Part shown: piece by piece, positions 14,692-21,983 of the stretch
Position numbering within the stretch: position 1 is the stretch's first letter
Layout of the letters: every line of letters begins with the position of its first letter
Assembly (NCBI GenBank): GCA_910585415.1
Contig: CAJUDT010000024.1
Span: 1 to 26,438 of the forward strand
Direction: 5' to 3'
From: an uncultured Flavonifractor sp.
GTDB taxonomy: Bacteria; Bacillota; Clostridia; Oscillospirales; Oscillospiraceae
DNA length: 26,438 nucleotides
Program-made: the position numbers and the translations under genes
Notes under the pieces: model-generated
Databases searched by the model: none
What the model was told of the DNA's origin: nothing
The model's input: only the letters and a program-made list of their open reading frames with translations

Positions 14692-15398
14692 CGGATTATT
14701 TGGAACTGCTGCTGGAGGAACAGGAGCAGGAGGACGGGGAAGAGGTCCTCGGGGTACAGTTGATGGCGGAGGGAGAACCGTACCGCCGGAAAAAGCCGGG
14801 GGACAAGGTGGAGGAAGCGGTGGAGGCCCTGGCCCGGAGCGGCGGAGCGTGGGAGCATTTGCCCCGTGGGGCGGGGGAGGCTGCGTCCGGCGTGGAGGCC
14901 GGAGGGCGCTGGAGAGAGGCGTGGGTATTGGAGCCCTTGGCGGAAAGAGCGCTGGGGGGCGTGACGGCGGCGGGCGGAGGGCGGAAGCAGGTGCGGGGCT
15001 GGAGCGGAGACGGCGCTGTGGGGGCGCTGGAGGGCGGCGCTGTGGGGGAGGCAGGTGCTTCTTCGGCGGTGCGGCCGGTTTCTGCGGAGCTGCCGGAGGC
15101 GGATGGGCGGGAGGTTCCGCTCTGGCTCTCTGGGGAGACGGCGGCGGCTGGGCGAGAACGTGAATGGGTACCGGAAGGGCTTGTAGCGGGCCGGGAGGGG
15201 CGGGGGGATGCCGGGTGGCTGTACCGTCGCCTGCGGGCCGGGGAGGCCGCCGCGGGGTACCGGCCCCGGGGCGGCGAGACGGTGACGGTGGTGGAGCGTT
15301 CGGGGGGGCCTGCGGGGGGCGGGCTCTCCCCGGAGGAGCTGGACCGGGTGCTGGAGCGGGACGCCCGGCGGTATGATGGGGGCTTTGCCCTGTTTTGA
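14688..15398 (+). CDS. Unknown protein in the tape-measure position
   Basis: This 236-residue protein is encoded exactly where PBSX-type phages place the tape measure (XkdO, over 1000 residues), between the chaperone pair and the LysM protein. I do not recognise its family. It starts with an acidic helix (DYLELLLEEQEQEDGEEVLG), has a long middle very rich in Gly, Ala, Glu and Arg that looks disordered, and ends with a compact charged helix, LSPEELDRVLERDARRYDGG. There is no membrane segment or long coiled coil. It could be a reduced tape measure, a plug, or a scaffold for a tail of minimal length. The start overlaps the preceding stop (ATGA), so it is clearly part of the operon. Confidence 0.8.
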   Translation: MTDYLELLLEEQEQEDGEEVLGVQLMAEGEPYRRKKPGDKVEEAVEALARSGGAWEHLPRGAGEAASGVEAGGRWREAWVLEPLAERALGGVTAAGGGRKQVRGWSGDGAVGALEGGAVGEAGASSAVRPVSAELPEADGREVPLWLSGETAAAGREREWVPEGLVAGREGRGDAGWLYRRLRAGEAAAGYRPRGGETVTVVERSGGPAGGGLSPEELDRVLERDARRYDGGFALF

Positions 15399-15449
15399 GT
15401 GGATTCCCGGCGCCGGTGGGCGTCGGTTCAGATAGAAAGGGGTATGCCG

Positions 15450-16013
15450 GTGAAGCTGGCGGCAATGCGGTATAAAGATTATGTGTGGCCCCACAATCCC
15501 AGGGTGTATACCATCCGCTATGAGCGGAGCATGGGGGAGCGGAAGGTGCCCTTTGGACGGTATGTTCTCCAGGACCTGGGGCCTGCCAAGCGGGTCATGC
15601 GGGGCGAGGGGGAGTTCGTGGGCGAGGGGGCCTATCAGGAGTTTAAAAAGCTGGCCTCGGTATTCTATGAGGACGGGCCGGGGCTGCTGGTTCATCCGGT
15701 CTGGCAGACCTCTAACGCCTTTTTTGTGGAGCTCTCCCTGAAGCAGGAGCCCAGGGCGGACTATGTGCGGTACACCTTCGCCTTCTGGGAGGGGTACGAG
15801 GGGCACAGCACAGGGATTCAGGTGAGCGGCGGTGAGAAGCCTTCGGCTCCTTCCGGCGGAGGGGGCCGCGTGTGGCACACCGTTCAGCGGGGGGAGACCA
15901 TGTGGGGCATTGCCCGGGACAATGGGCTCAGTCTCACCCAGCTGATTGCGCTGAATCCCCAGATTAAAAATCCCAACCTGATTCTGGTGGGAGAGAAGGT
16001 GCGCTTGGCATGA
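15450..16013 (+). CDS. LysM-domain baseplate/tail protein (XkdP-like)
   Basis: This protein of about 187 residues has an N-terminal domain (LAAMRYKDYVWPHNPRVYTI and the GRYVLQDLGPAKRVMRGEGE segment) and a C-terminal LysM module (VWHTVQRGETMWGIARDNG, LTQLIALNPQIKNPN, VGEKVRLA). Such proteins clamp the hub and tube in contractile tails, and LysM can bind peptidoglycan glycan. Starts at GTG 15399, ATG 15444 and GTG 15450 are all in frame; 15450 has the best spacing from AAAGGGG (15436-15442). Its place directly before the hub gene is as in PBSX. Confidence 0.88.
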   Translation: MKLAAMRYKDYVWPHNPRVYTIRYERSMGERKVPFGRYVLQDLGPAKRVMRGEGEFVGEGAYQEFKKLASVFYEDGPGLLVHPVWQTSNAFFVELSLKQEPRADYVRYTFAFWEGYEGHSTGIQVSGGEKPSAPSGGGGRVWHTVQRGETMWGIARDNGLSLTQLIALNPQIKNPNLILVGEKVRLA

Positions 16014-16942
16014 AGGGGACCTTGGAGTGCTGGGACGGGCGGAGGATTGCTCTGCCCGATGTGACCGGGTGGAAAATGGAGTACGCCTGCGGCGTGCCCT
16101 GTGACAGCTTTTTTCTGGAGTGTTTGTGGAGTCCTGGGGAGGCCGGGGCCCTCCGTGAGGCGGTGCGGTTTACGGCGGAGGAAAACGGACAGAGGGTGTT
16201 CACCGGCGTGGTGGACGAGTTCAGCTGCGGGTGGGATGAGCACGGCGGGAGGATCACCGTGTCCGGGCGGGGCATGGGGGCCCTGCTGCTGGATAATGAG
16301 GCTTTGGGGTGCGATTATCAGGTGGCCTCCTTTGCGGATATTTTGCGGGACCATGTGCGGCCCTATGGGATTGCGGTGGGCGAGACGGCGGAGCTGCCCG
16401 CTGTGCCGGGGTTCTCCGTGGCCGCCGGGAGCAGTGAGTGGCAGGTGTTGTATGCCTTCTGCCGGTATTATGGGGGGCTGACGCCCCGGTTTGACCGGGA
16501 GGGGAGGCTGTTGGTCGCGCCCTGGCAGGATCATAAGCGGATACGGCTGGGGGAGGACGCGGCCGTGACCAGCTTTACCTGGCGGGAGAGGCGGTATGGG
16601 GTGCTGTCGGAGATTTTGGTGCGGGACCGGACCAGCGAGCAGGTACAGCGGGTCGTCAACCAGGACTTTGCCCGGCGGGGCGGACAGTGCCGGAGAGTGC
16701 TGACCATGCCGGGGAAGAGCAGCTATCAGGCAATGCGGTACTCGGGAGAGTATCAGCTTCAGCGGTCCGAGGAAGCGTGGCGGAGGGTGGAGCTCACTTT
16801 GCCGGGCGCGTTTCGGGCCTGGCCAGGGGATTTGGTGGAGCTGGAACAGAAGGTGTGCCGGGGTGTTTGGCGGGTGGCGGAGAGCGTCTCCGGCCTGGAC
16901 GGGCGGGGGACCTATACGGCGCTGACTCTGGCGGCGCTGTGA
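16010..16942 (+). CDS. Baseplate hub protein (XkdQ/gpD-like)
   Basis: This 310-residue protein corresponds by order and pattern to the gpD/gp27-like hub that joins tube and spike. Features are the early GRRIALPDVTGWKMEYACGV, the ENGQRVFTGVVDEFSCGWDE strand pair, the GRGMGALLLDNEALGCDYQ segment, and LTPRFDREGRLLVAPWQD typical of the second barrel. It overlaps the LysM gene stop by four bases. No lysozyme or peptidase insertion is visible, so the hub has no wall-cutting enzyme of its own. Confidence 0.82.
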   Translation: MKGTLECWDGRRIALPDVTGWKMEYACGVPCDSFFLECLWSPGEAGALREAVRFTAEENGQRVFTGVVDEFSCGWDEHGGRITVSGRGMGALLLDNEALGCDYQVASFADILRDHVRPYGIAVGETAELPAVPGFSVAAGSSEWQVLYAFCRYYGGLTPRFDREGRLLVAPWQDHKRIRLGEDAAVTSFTWRERRYGVLSEILVRDRTSEQVQRVVNQDFARRGGQCRRVLTMPGKSSYQAMRYSGEYQLQRSEEAWRRVELTLPGAFRAWPGDLVELEQKVCRGVWRVAESVSGLDGRGTYTALTLAAL

Positions 16943-16962
16943 GAAAAAAGGAGGGGACCATC

Positions 16963-17328
16963 ATGTGGATTTCCAGGCGGAAGGAGACCAGGCAGACGGA
17001 GCGGGCCCAGGTGGGCAATGTGACCGTGGAAGGCCGTCTGGTGGGGGCGATGCTGGACGGCGAGCGGAGGGATTTGCCGGTCTATGGGCCGGGGGGCTAC
17101 GTGTGGCGGCCCAGCCAGGGGCAGGAGGTTTTGGTGGTCAAGGCCGGGGCCGATGGGGAACAGCCCTGCGTGGCCGGGGCCCGGGGGAGCCTGGAGGTAA
17201 ATCTGGCCCCTGGAGAGGTGTACATTCACAGCGGGGGAGGGTCCATTTTTATCAGCAACGGCGGGGTGATTTCCATGAGCGGGCTGGTGCTGGTGAACGG
17301 GAAGCCCGTGCTGGTGAAGGAGGATTGA
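16963..17328 (+). CDS. Minimal baseplate spike protein (gpV-like)
   Basis: This 121-residue protein in the XkdR position reads as a small OB-like barrel (VGNVTVEGRLVGAMLDGER to WRPSQGQEVLVVKAGADGE) followed by a short repetitive beta-helix stem (EVYIHSGGGSIFISNGGVI then SMSGLVLVNGKPVLV). That is the architecture of gpV/gp45-type central spikes. The ATG at 16963 has AAAAGGAGGGG upstream. The HxH iron-binding tip motif seen in many spikes is not present; only one histidine occurs in the stem. It is unusually small. Confidence is moderate since beta-helix patterns can mislead. Confidence 0.7.
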   Translation: MWISRRKETRQTERAQVGNVTVEGRLVGAMLDGERRDLPVYGPGGYVWRPSQGQEVLVVKAGADGEQPCVAGARGSLEVNLAPGEVYIHSGGGSIFISNGGVISMSGLVLVNGKPVLVKED

Positions 17329-17330
17329 AC

Positions 17331-17669
17331 GTGGAACTGATGGTGCGAGATGGGGACTATGTGCCCGACGGGGCGGGGGGCTTTCTGCGGGCGGAGGGGT
17401 CACAGGAGCTCTTGCAGCGGGTGCTGTGGAAGCTGTCCATACGGCGGGGGAGCTTTCCGCTGCTGCCGGATCTGGGGAGCCGGCTGTTCCTGCTCTTTCG
17501 GGAGGCCCCCAGCCGCAGGGCGGCGCTGGCCCGGCAGTACGCGGCGGAGGCCCTGGCCGGAGAAGCGGGGCTGGAGATTACCGGGACGGAGCTGTCCGGG
17601 GACGGGCGGCTTCGGGTGGACCTGCTCTGGCGGGGGGAGGCCCTGAGCGCGGCGGTGGAGGTGCGTTGA
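17331..17669 (+). CDS. Baseplate wedge protein (gp25/W-like, XkdS position)
   Basis: This 112-residue protein matches gp25-like wedge components by order and pattern: an N-terminal strand region, the helix SQELLQRVLWKLSIRRGSFP, the LLPDLGSRLFLLFRE motif, a helix with ALARQYAAEALAGEAG, and a final pair of strands. The start is GTG 17331 with AAGGAGGA at 17317-17324. It is followed without a gap by the baseplate J gene, the usual partner of gp25 proteins. Confidence 0.8.
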   Translation: MELMVRDGDYVPDGAGGFLRAEGSQELLQRVLWKLSIRRGSFPLLPDLGSRLFLLFREAPSRRAALARQYAAEALAGEAGLEITGTELSGDGRLRVDLLWRGEALSAAVEVR

Positions 17670-18722
17670 GTGAGTATCGAGGAGATTTATCAGGAGATGG
17701 TTCAGGCCGTACAGCGGGAGACTGGACTGACCTTGGCCGGGGATGGAGACATGGCCGTGCGGCTCTACGCCGTGGCGGCGCAGGTCTATGGGCTGTACGT
17801 ACAGGCGGATTGGGTGGGGCGGCAGTGCTTCCCTCAGACCGCCCAGGGGGAATTTTTGGACCGGCACGCCCAGCTGCGGGGCGTGGAGCGGCGGGCGGCT
17901 GCGGCGGCCCAGGGGGTCCTCCGCTTCGAGCGGGACAGCGCAGCGGAGACGGATTTGCTCATTGGAGCGGGGACCGTGTGCCTGACGGCGGCACAGGTGC
18001 GCTTTGAGACGGTGGAGGACGCGGTACTTCCGGCGGGGGCTGCGGCGGTGGAGGTCCGGGCGCGGGCGCTGGAGGCCGGAGCGGCGGGGAACGTAGCCGC
18101 AGGGGCGGTGCGGGCTATGGCGGTGGCGCCGGTGGGGGTGAACCGGTGCGGCAACCCGGAGCCCTTTACCGGCGGGCTGGACCGGGAGGGCGATGAAGAG
18201 CTGCGGGCGAGAGTGCTGGAGACCTATCAGCGGATGCCCAATGGGGCCAACGCCGCCTTTTATCAGCAGGGGGCCATGTCCTTCCCGGAGGTTGCCGCGG
18301 CGGCGGTGCTTCCCCGGCCCAGAGGAATAGGGACGGTGGATGTGGTGGTTTCCACCGCCGCAGGCGCGCCGGACAGCGCCTTGCTGGAGCAGATGCGGGC
18401 GTATTTTCAGGCCAGAAGGGAAATCGCCGTGGATGTGCAGGTGAGGGCGCCGGAGATGAAAACGGTAAACGTGGCCGTCCAGGTGACGCCCAAGGCCGGG
18501 GCGGATAAGCAGGCCGTACTGTCCGCCGTGGAGAACCGGGTACAGGGGTGGTTTGACGGGCGGCTGCTGGGACAGAGCATTCTGCGGGCCAAGCTGGGGG
18601 CGCTGGTTTACGGGGTGGAGGGCGTGGAGAACTACCATATTTCTACCCCTGCCGCCGACGTGGCGGTGAACAGGGACGAGCTGCCCTGGCTGGGGACCTT
18701 GACGGTGACGGAGGCGGTGTGA
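17670..18722 (+). CDS. Baseplate J family protein (XkdT/gpJ-like)
   Basis: Baseplate J proteins form the wedge arms that trigger sheath contraction. The 350-residue protein has the characteristic GEFLDRHAQLRGVERRAAAA segment, the AAAVEVRARALEAGAAGNVA stretch, GNPEPFTGGLDREGDEELRA and RVLETYQRMPNGANAAFYQ, and the C-terminal ENYHISTPAADVAVNRDELP ending. All are recognised features of this family. The GTG at 17670 follows the previous stop directly. The length is about the PBSX norm. Confidence 0.93.
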   Translation: MSIEEIYQEMVQAVQRETGLTLAGDGDMAVRLYAVAAQVYGLYVQADWVGRQCFPQTAQGEFLDRHAQLRGVERRAAAAAQGVLRFERDSAAETDLLIGAGTVCLTAAQVRFETVEDAVLPAGAAAVEVRARALEAGAAGNVAAGAVRAMAVAPVGVNRCGNPEPFTGGLDREGDEELRARVLETYQRMPNGANAAFYQQGAMSFPEVAAAAVLPRPRGIGTVDVVVSTAAGAPDSALLEQMRAYFQARREIAVDVQVRAPEMKTVNVAVQVTPKAGADKQAVLSAVENRVQGWFDGRLLGQSILRAKLGALVYGVEGVENYHISTPAADVAVNRDELPWLGTLTVTEAV

Positions 18723-19288
18723 TGGGACATACTGAGCGGTTGAAGGAGCTGCTGGAGCCCCTGCGGGTCTATGGGCTGGAGGGGAGCTATAACGCCGGTG
18801 AGCTGGCCGCCGAGGGGGAGGCCCTGGACGGCTGCGGGAGCTGGCTGGAGGCGGCGGAACGGGAGATGCTGGTCTCCACCGCCGAGGGGCCGGGGCTGGA
18901 GGCCATCGAAAAGCTCCTGGCCCGCAGGCCGGTGGCGCATACCCTCCAGCGGCGGCGGGAGGCGCTGGCCGCGCTGCTGCGGATTGGCGGGGACAGCTTT
19001 ACTTTGGCGGCGGTCAACGACAATTTGAAGGGCTGCGGCCTCAACGCGGTGGCCAGTGAGACATCTACGCCGGGGCGGGTGGAGGTGCGCTTTCCGGAGG
19101 TGCCGGGGATTCCAGACGGGTTTGATGAGATGCGCTCCATTATTGAGGACATTTTGCCCTGTCATTTGGAGATTGTCTATGTGTACTGGTTCGTGACTTG
19201 GCAGTTGATGGAGGAGCGCTTTGACACATGGGGGGACATTGAGGCGCTGCACTTGAGCTGGGAAGCGCTGGAGAAGCTGGTGGTTTAA
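18722..19288 (+). CDS. Baseplate/tail protein of the YmfQ (XkdU, DUF2313) family
   Basis: This 188-residue protein is the last gene of the phage-type cluster. It has the N-terminal LKELLEPLRVYGLEGSYNAG, the EREMLVSTAEGPGLEAIEKL and RREALAALLRIGGDSFTL helices, and the EVRFPEVPGIPDGFDEMRSI segment with a hydrophobic/aromatic end. This is the pattern of YmfQ/XkdU proteins, which lie after baseplate J and before fibre genes. ATG 18722 overlaps the J stop by one base (GTG 18719 is an alternative). No tail-fibre, holin or endolysin gene follows; the terminator begins 13 bases after the stop. Confidence 0.85.
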   Translation: MGHTERLKELLEPLRVYGLEGSYNAGELAAEGEALDGCGSWLEAAEREMLVSTAEGPGLEAIEKLLARRPVAHTLQRRREALAALLRIGGDSFTLAAVNDNLKGCGLNAVASETSTPGRVEVRFPEVPGIPDGFDEMRSIIEDILPCHLEIVYVYWFVTWQLMEERFDTWGDIEALHLSWEALEKLVV

Positions 19289-19300
19289 GGGGCGCGATGC

Positions 19301-19342
19301 AAAAGGCCCGGATTCCTTATTCCTTGGAATCCGGGCCTTTTT
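19301..19342. terminator. Bidirectional terminator between phage-type cluster and pyrB
   Basis: A perfect 16-bp stem (19301-19316 with 19326-19341) and a 9-base loop have A-runs on the left and T-runs on the right. It can therefore stop transcription from the + strand structural operon and from minus-strand pyrB. Confidence 0.94.
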
Positions 19343-19351
19343 CCGTATGAA

Positions 19352-20410
19352 TCAGTGGAGCTGGGCGTCACAGAAGGCACAGCAGGTTTCGCCGCCGGTT
19401 TCCTTGACCAGCGGGGGGAGGTAGTGCTCTGTCTGGGTGATGCAGTTGGGGTTGGTACATAGGGGCTTTGTGCCGATGGCCACCGGGTCGGGGGTCAGGC
19501 GGTCCTGGGTGGCCAGGTCGGTGAGCAGGGCCATACGGGCAAACATGCCGTACCGGGCCTGGTCAAAGTACACGGCGCGGGGGTCGTCGTCCACGTCGAT
19601 GGAGATTTCATCCACCCGGGGCAGGGGGTGCATGACCAACAGATCCTTGCGGCCCCGCTCCAGCTTGCGGCGGGTAAGGACATAGATGCCCTTATTGCGC
19701 TCGTACTCCAGAGGGTCCACGAAGCGCTCCCGCTGGATGCGGGTCATGTAGAGGACGTCCAGCTGGGGAATGACGGGCTCCAGGCCGGTGACCTCCACAA
19801 ACCACAGGCCCCGCTCCTTCATGAAGGCCCGCAGGTACTCCGGAACCGCCAGCTCACGGGGGGCAATCAGGTAGAACTTGACCCCGTCGAACTTGGCCAG
19901 GGCCTTGATGAGGGAATGGACGGTCCGGCCGTTTTTCAGGTCGCCGCACAGACCCACCGAGAGGCCGTCCACCTTGCCCCGGAGACGGGTGATGGTGGTC
20001 AGGTCCGCCGTGGTCTGGGTGGGGTGCATGTGACCGCCGTCCCCGGCGTTGATGACCGGAACATGGGAGTACAGAGAGGCCGCCTTGGCCGCGCCCTCCT
20101 TGGGGCTGCGCATGACCACCACGTCGGCATACCCGGAGACCATTTTGATGGTGTCCTTCAACGTCTCCCCCTTGGCGGTGGAGGTGGAGCGGGGGTCCGC
20201 AAAGCCGAACACCGTGCCCCCAACCCGGAGCATGGCGGCCTGAAAGGAGAAATTGGTGCGGGTGGAGGGTTCATAAAAAAGACTGGCCATGACCCGGCCA
20301 CGGCAGGCGTCCAAAAAATCAGCGGGGTGGTCCATAATCGCACTGCACCGCTGGTACAGGGACTCCCACTCCGCTCTGGACAGGTCTCCAAAATCGATCA
20401 AATGCCGCAT
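19352..20410 (-). CDS. pyrB: Aspartate carbamoyltransferase with PyrI-like zinc tail
   Basis: PyrB makes N-carbamoyl-aspartate in pyrimidine synthesis. The 352-residue protein has the carbamoyl-phosphate loop STRT (49-52), the STAKGE loop from the neighbouring subunit, HPTQTTADL, GDLKNGRTVHSL, TRIQRERF and the HPLPRVDEI segment. Beyond the usual end of about 310 residues, it continues into a 40-residue tail with Cys318, Cys323, Cys344 and Cys347 in CTNPNCI and CAFC. This is the same C-x4-C...C-x2-C arrangement as the zinc domain of E. coli PyrI, but without the PyrI allosteric domain. The ATG at 20410 has AAAGGGG upstream and a promoter at 20439-20467. Confidence 0.95.
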   Translation of the reverse strand: MRHLIDFGDLSRAEWESLYQRCSAIMDHPADFLDACRGRVMASLFYEPSTRTNFSFQAAMLRVGGTVFGFADPRSTSTAKGETLKDTIKMVSGYADVVVMRSPKEGAAKAASLYSHVPVINAGDGGHMHPTQTTADLTTITRLRGKVDGLSVGLCGDLKNGRTVHSLIKALAKFDGVKFYLIAPRELAVPEYLRAFMKERGLWFVEVTGLEPVIPQLDVLYMTRIQRERFVDPLEYERNKGIYVLTRRKLERGRKDLLVMHPLPRVDEISIDVDDDPRAVYFDQARYGMFARMALLTDLATQDRLTPDPVAIGTKPLCTNPNCITQTEHYLPPLVKETGGETCCAFCDAQLH

Positions 20411-20438
20411 GACTGATTACCCCTTTGAAATTTTTTCT

Positions 20439-20467
20439 ATTCTATCACAAGGAATCCCCCCTGACAA
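20439..20467 (-). promoter_or_regulatory. Sigma-A promoter of pyrB
   Basis: On the minus strand, -35 TTGTCA (20462-20467) and -10 TAGAAT (20439-20444) are separated by exactly 17 bases, close to consensus. Transcription would start near 20432, leaving a leader of about 22 bases. That is too short for the PyrR attenuator or a riboswitch, so any pyrimidine control must act otherwise. The inverted G/C-run pair around the -35 could be an operator. Confidence 0.85.
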
Positions 20468-20520
20468 GAGGGGAATCGACAAAGTTTTTGGGCGTTCGGG
20501 GCGTTGATTTGTAAAACAGC

Positions 20521-20548
20521 GCCCCCGGCCTTGCGGTGAGCCGGGGGC
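20521..20548. other. GC hairpin in the pyrB-ytvI intergenic stretch
   Basis: The 296 bases from 20411 to 20706 hold no convincing gene. Besides the pyrB promoter, there is a perfect 9-bp stem, GCCCCCGGC (20521-20529) with GCCGGGGGC (20540-20548), and a 10-base loop. On the minus strand it is followed by GCTGTTTTAC, only a weak T-run, so it may be a back-up terminator protecting the pyrB promoter. A 36-codon + strand frame starting with GTG 20580 and ending at 20690 is open but lacks a clear ribosome binding site. Confidence 0.5.
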
Positions 20549-20694
20549 AATGGGGGCGGCATATTGTTCAGGGCCAGTCGGTGAAAAAAACCTACACCCG
20601 GGCCTATTTTGACGCAAAGACCAGCGCTGGGCGGGAAAAGCGCATAACCTGGATGGTGGGACGGCTCAACCAAAACCGGAAACCGGTGTAACAC

Positions 20695-20734
20695 AAAAGC
20701 CGCCCCTCATCCCTCCCGCCGGGGGGAGGGGCGG
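20695..20734 (-). terminator. Terminator overlapping the ytvI stop codon
   Basis: Arms 20700-20707 and 20727-20734 (CCGCCCCT/AGGGGCGG on the minus strand) form an 8-bp stem whose loop holds further GC pairing, followed by CTTTTG. The hairpin begins within the last codons of the ytvI-like gene. Confidence 0.65.
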
Positions 20735-21783
20735 AACAGCCGCCACAGCTGGCAGGCCACCGAGGCCAGCAGGGGAGCCAGAATCATCCCCGCCACCCCA
20801 AAGGCCTGAAAGCCCGCGTACATAGCCGCCAGGGCCCCCAGGGGCGGCAGTCCGGTCTGCTCTCCCACCAGCTTGGGTTCCAGCACACTGCGCACCACAC
20901 TGACCACCCCATAGAGGGCCGCAAGTCCCAGCGCCAATCCCAGCCGTCCCGCCAGCAGCTCCGCCGCCGCCCAGGGGAGCAGCACCGTCCCCGTGCCGAA
21001 CACCGGCAGGGCGTCCACCAGGGCAATCAGCGCCGCCAGCAGAAGGAACAGCTCCACCCGTAGCAGGAGCAGCCCTGCGGCCAGCTCCCCAAAGGTCACC
21101 AGCATCAGGAGGCCCTGGGCCCGCAGCCAGCCCCCCAGGGTCCGGCGGACTTCCGCCCAGCCCCGGCCCACCGGCTCCCGCCAGGACGCGGGCAGCAGAC
21201 CCCGCAGCCATTCCCGGTAATCGGGCCATCCGGCGCTGATAAAATACCCGGCCAGCAGGGCGGTAAAGAGGAAAAGACTCGCCCCCGGCAGGCTCCCGGC
21301 CACCCCCGCCGCCGCCCCGGCCAGCCCGTTATAAAGGTGCTCCGGCAGGGAGAGTCCTTCCTCCAGCACCTCCGCCAGGGCCCCCTGCACCGCCTCCCGC
21401 AGGGGGGCGGGGAGGGCCATGTTCACCCGATAGCTCCACGTATCCAGCCAGTCCGCCAGGGCGGAGGTCCCCGCCAGCAGAGCGGGCAGGCGGGCCAGCA
21501 GGACTCCGGCCTCATAGACCAGCCGCCACAGCAGCAGCGCTGCCGCCCCCAGCACGCTCCCCGCCAGCACCGCGATGCACAGCGCCGCCGCCCCCCACCG
21601 GGGGAGCCTGACCCGCTGTGTCAGCACGCGTACCACCGGCTCCACCAGAGCCGCCAGAGCGCCCCCGGCCAAAAAGGGGGCCGCCCAGGGCAGCACAAAC
21701 CGGGTCCCCAGCCAAAGTCCACCCAGGGCCAGCCCACCATACAGCACGGCCAGGAACACACGCACATGTTTTTCTCCGGGCAA
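20707..21783 (-). CDS. ytvI: AI-2E family membrane protein, YtvI-like sporulation protein
   Basis: This 358-residue integral membrane protein has several hydrophobic segments: a pair near the N-terminus, one near AALCIAVLAGSVLGAAALLL, and a C-terminal group. The family motif DALPVFGTGTVLLPWA and the following SVVRSVLEPKLVGEQTGLPP helix are typical of YtvI, a sporulation-associated branch of the AI-2E transporter/UPF0118 family. The start is taken as TTG 21783, because AAGGAGGG (21791-21798) sits 7 bases upstream; the longer frame to 21855 would place that site inside the gene. Transported substrate and exact role are unknown. Confidence 0.88.
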   Translation of the reverse strand: MPGEKHVRVFLAVLYGGLALGGLWLGTRFVLPWAAPFLAGGALAALVEPVVRVLTQRVRLPRWGAAALCIAVLAGSVLGAAALLLWRLVYEAGVLLARLPALLAGTSALADWLDTWSYRVNMALPAPLREAVQGALAEVLEEGLSLPEHLYNGLAGAAAGVAGSLPGASLFLFTALLAGYFISAGWPDYREWLRGLLPASWREPVGRGWAEVRRTLGGWLRAQGLLMLVTFGELAAGLLLLRVELFLLLAALIALVDALPVFGTGTVLLPWAAAELLAGRLGLALGLAALYGVVSVVRSVLEPKLVGEQTGLPPLGALAAMYAGFQAFGVAGMILAPLLASVACQLWRLFRPSPRREG

Positions 21784-21892
21784 CCGGACTCCCTCCTTAT
21801 CGCTCAGGTGTTGACGCAGGGTTCTGTACAAATCGACGGGAAATCCCCCGGCCAATGGGGCGAATTTAGTGGCGCAGGCCCCCCTTCCCGGC

Positions 21893-21921
21893 TTGCGCCC
21901 AGCGGCGGTGTGTGCTACAAT
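21893..21921 (+). promoter_or_regulatory. Sigma-A promoter of the regulator-hom-lysC operon
   Basis: -35 TTGCGC (21893-21898) and -10 TACAAT (21916-21921) are spaced by 17 bases, with TGTGC before the -10. The start would be near 21928, giving a leader of about 55 bases to the ATG at 21984. No lysine riboswitch or T-box is visible in this leader. The divergent ytvI gene must have its own promoter in 21799-21892; only a weak candidate could be seen. Confidence 0.8.
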
Positions 21922-21983
21922 GGACTACAGCCAAGAGACAAATGGCCTCCTGGTGCGGACAGGCGGAGGGAGGTGTGCATAGA

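Noticed and set aside
14130..15878. 582-codon minus-strand frame opposite the tail genes
   Set aside because: It is Pro/Arg/Ser-rich, has no domain and lies antisense to the chaperone, unknown and LysM genes. It looks like a composition artefact.
6239..19288. R-type tailocin (headless contractile particle)
   Set aside because: Terminase, portal, protease, decoration and capsid genes are all present with key residues, so a DNA-containing head is expected. Tailocins also keep lysis and fibre genes, which are missing here.
5313..19351. Attachment-site direct repeats flanking the phage-type cluster
   Set aside because: The two flanking regions have unrelated terminators and no shared direct repeat or tRNA gene was seen by eye. 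A computed repeat search would be needed to exclude short core sites.
20580..20690. 36-codon + strand frame between pyrB and the ytvI-like gene
   Set aside because: It has a GTG start without a clear ribosome binding site, no match to a known small protein, and no promoter seen. It is mentioned only in the intergenic entry.
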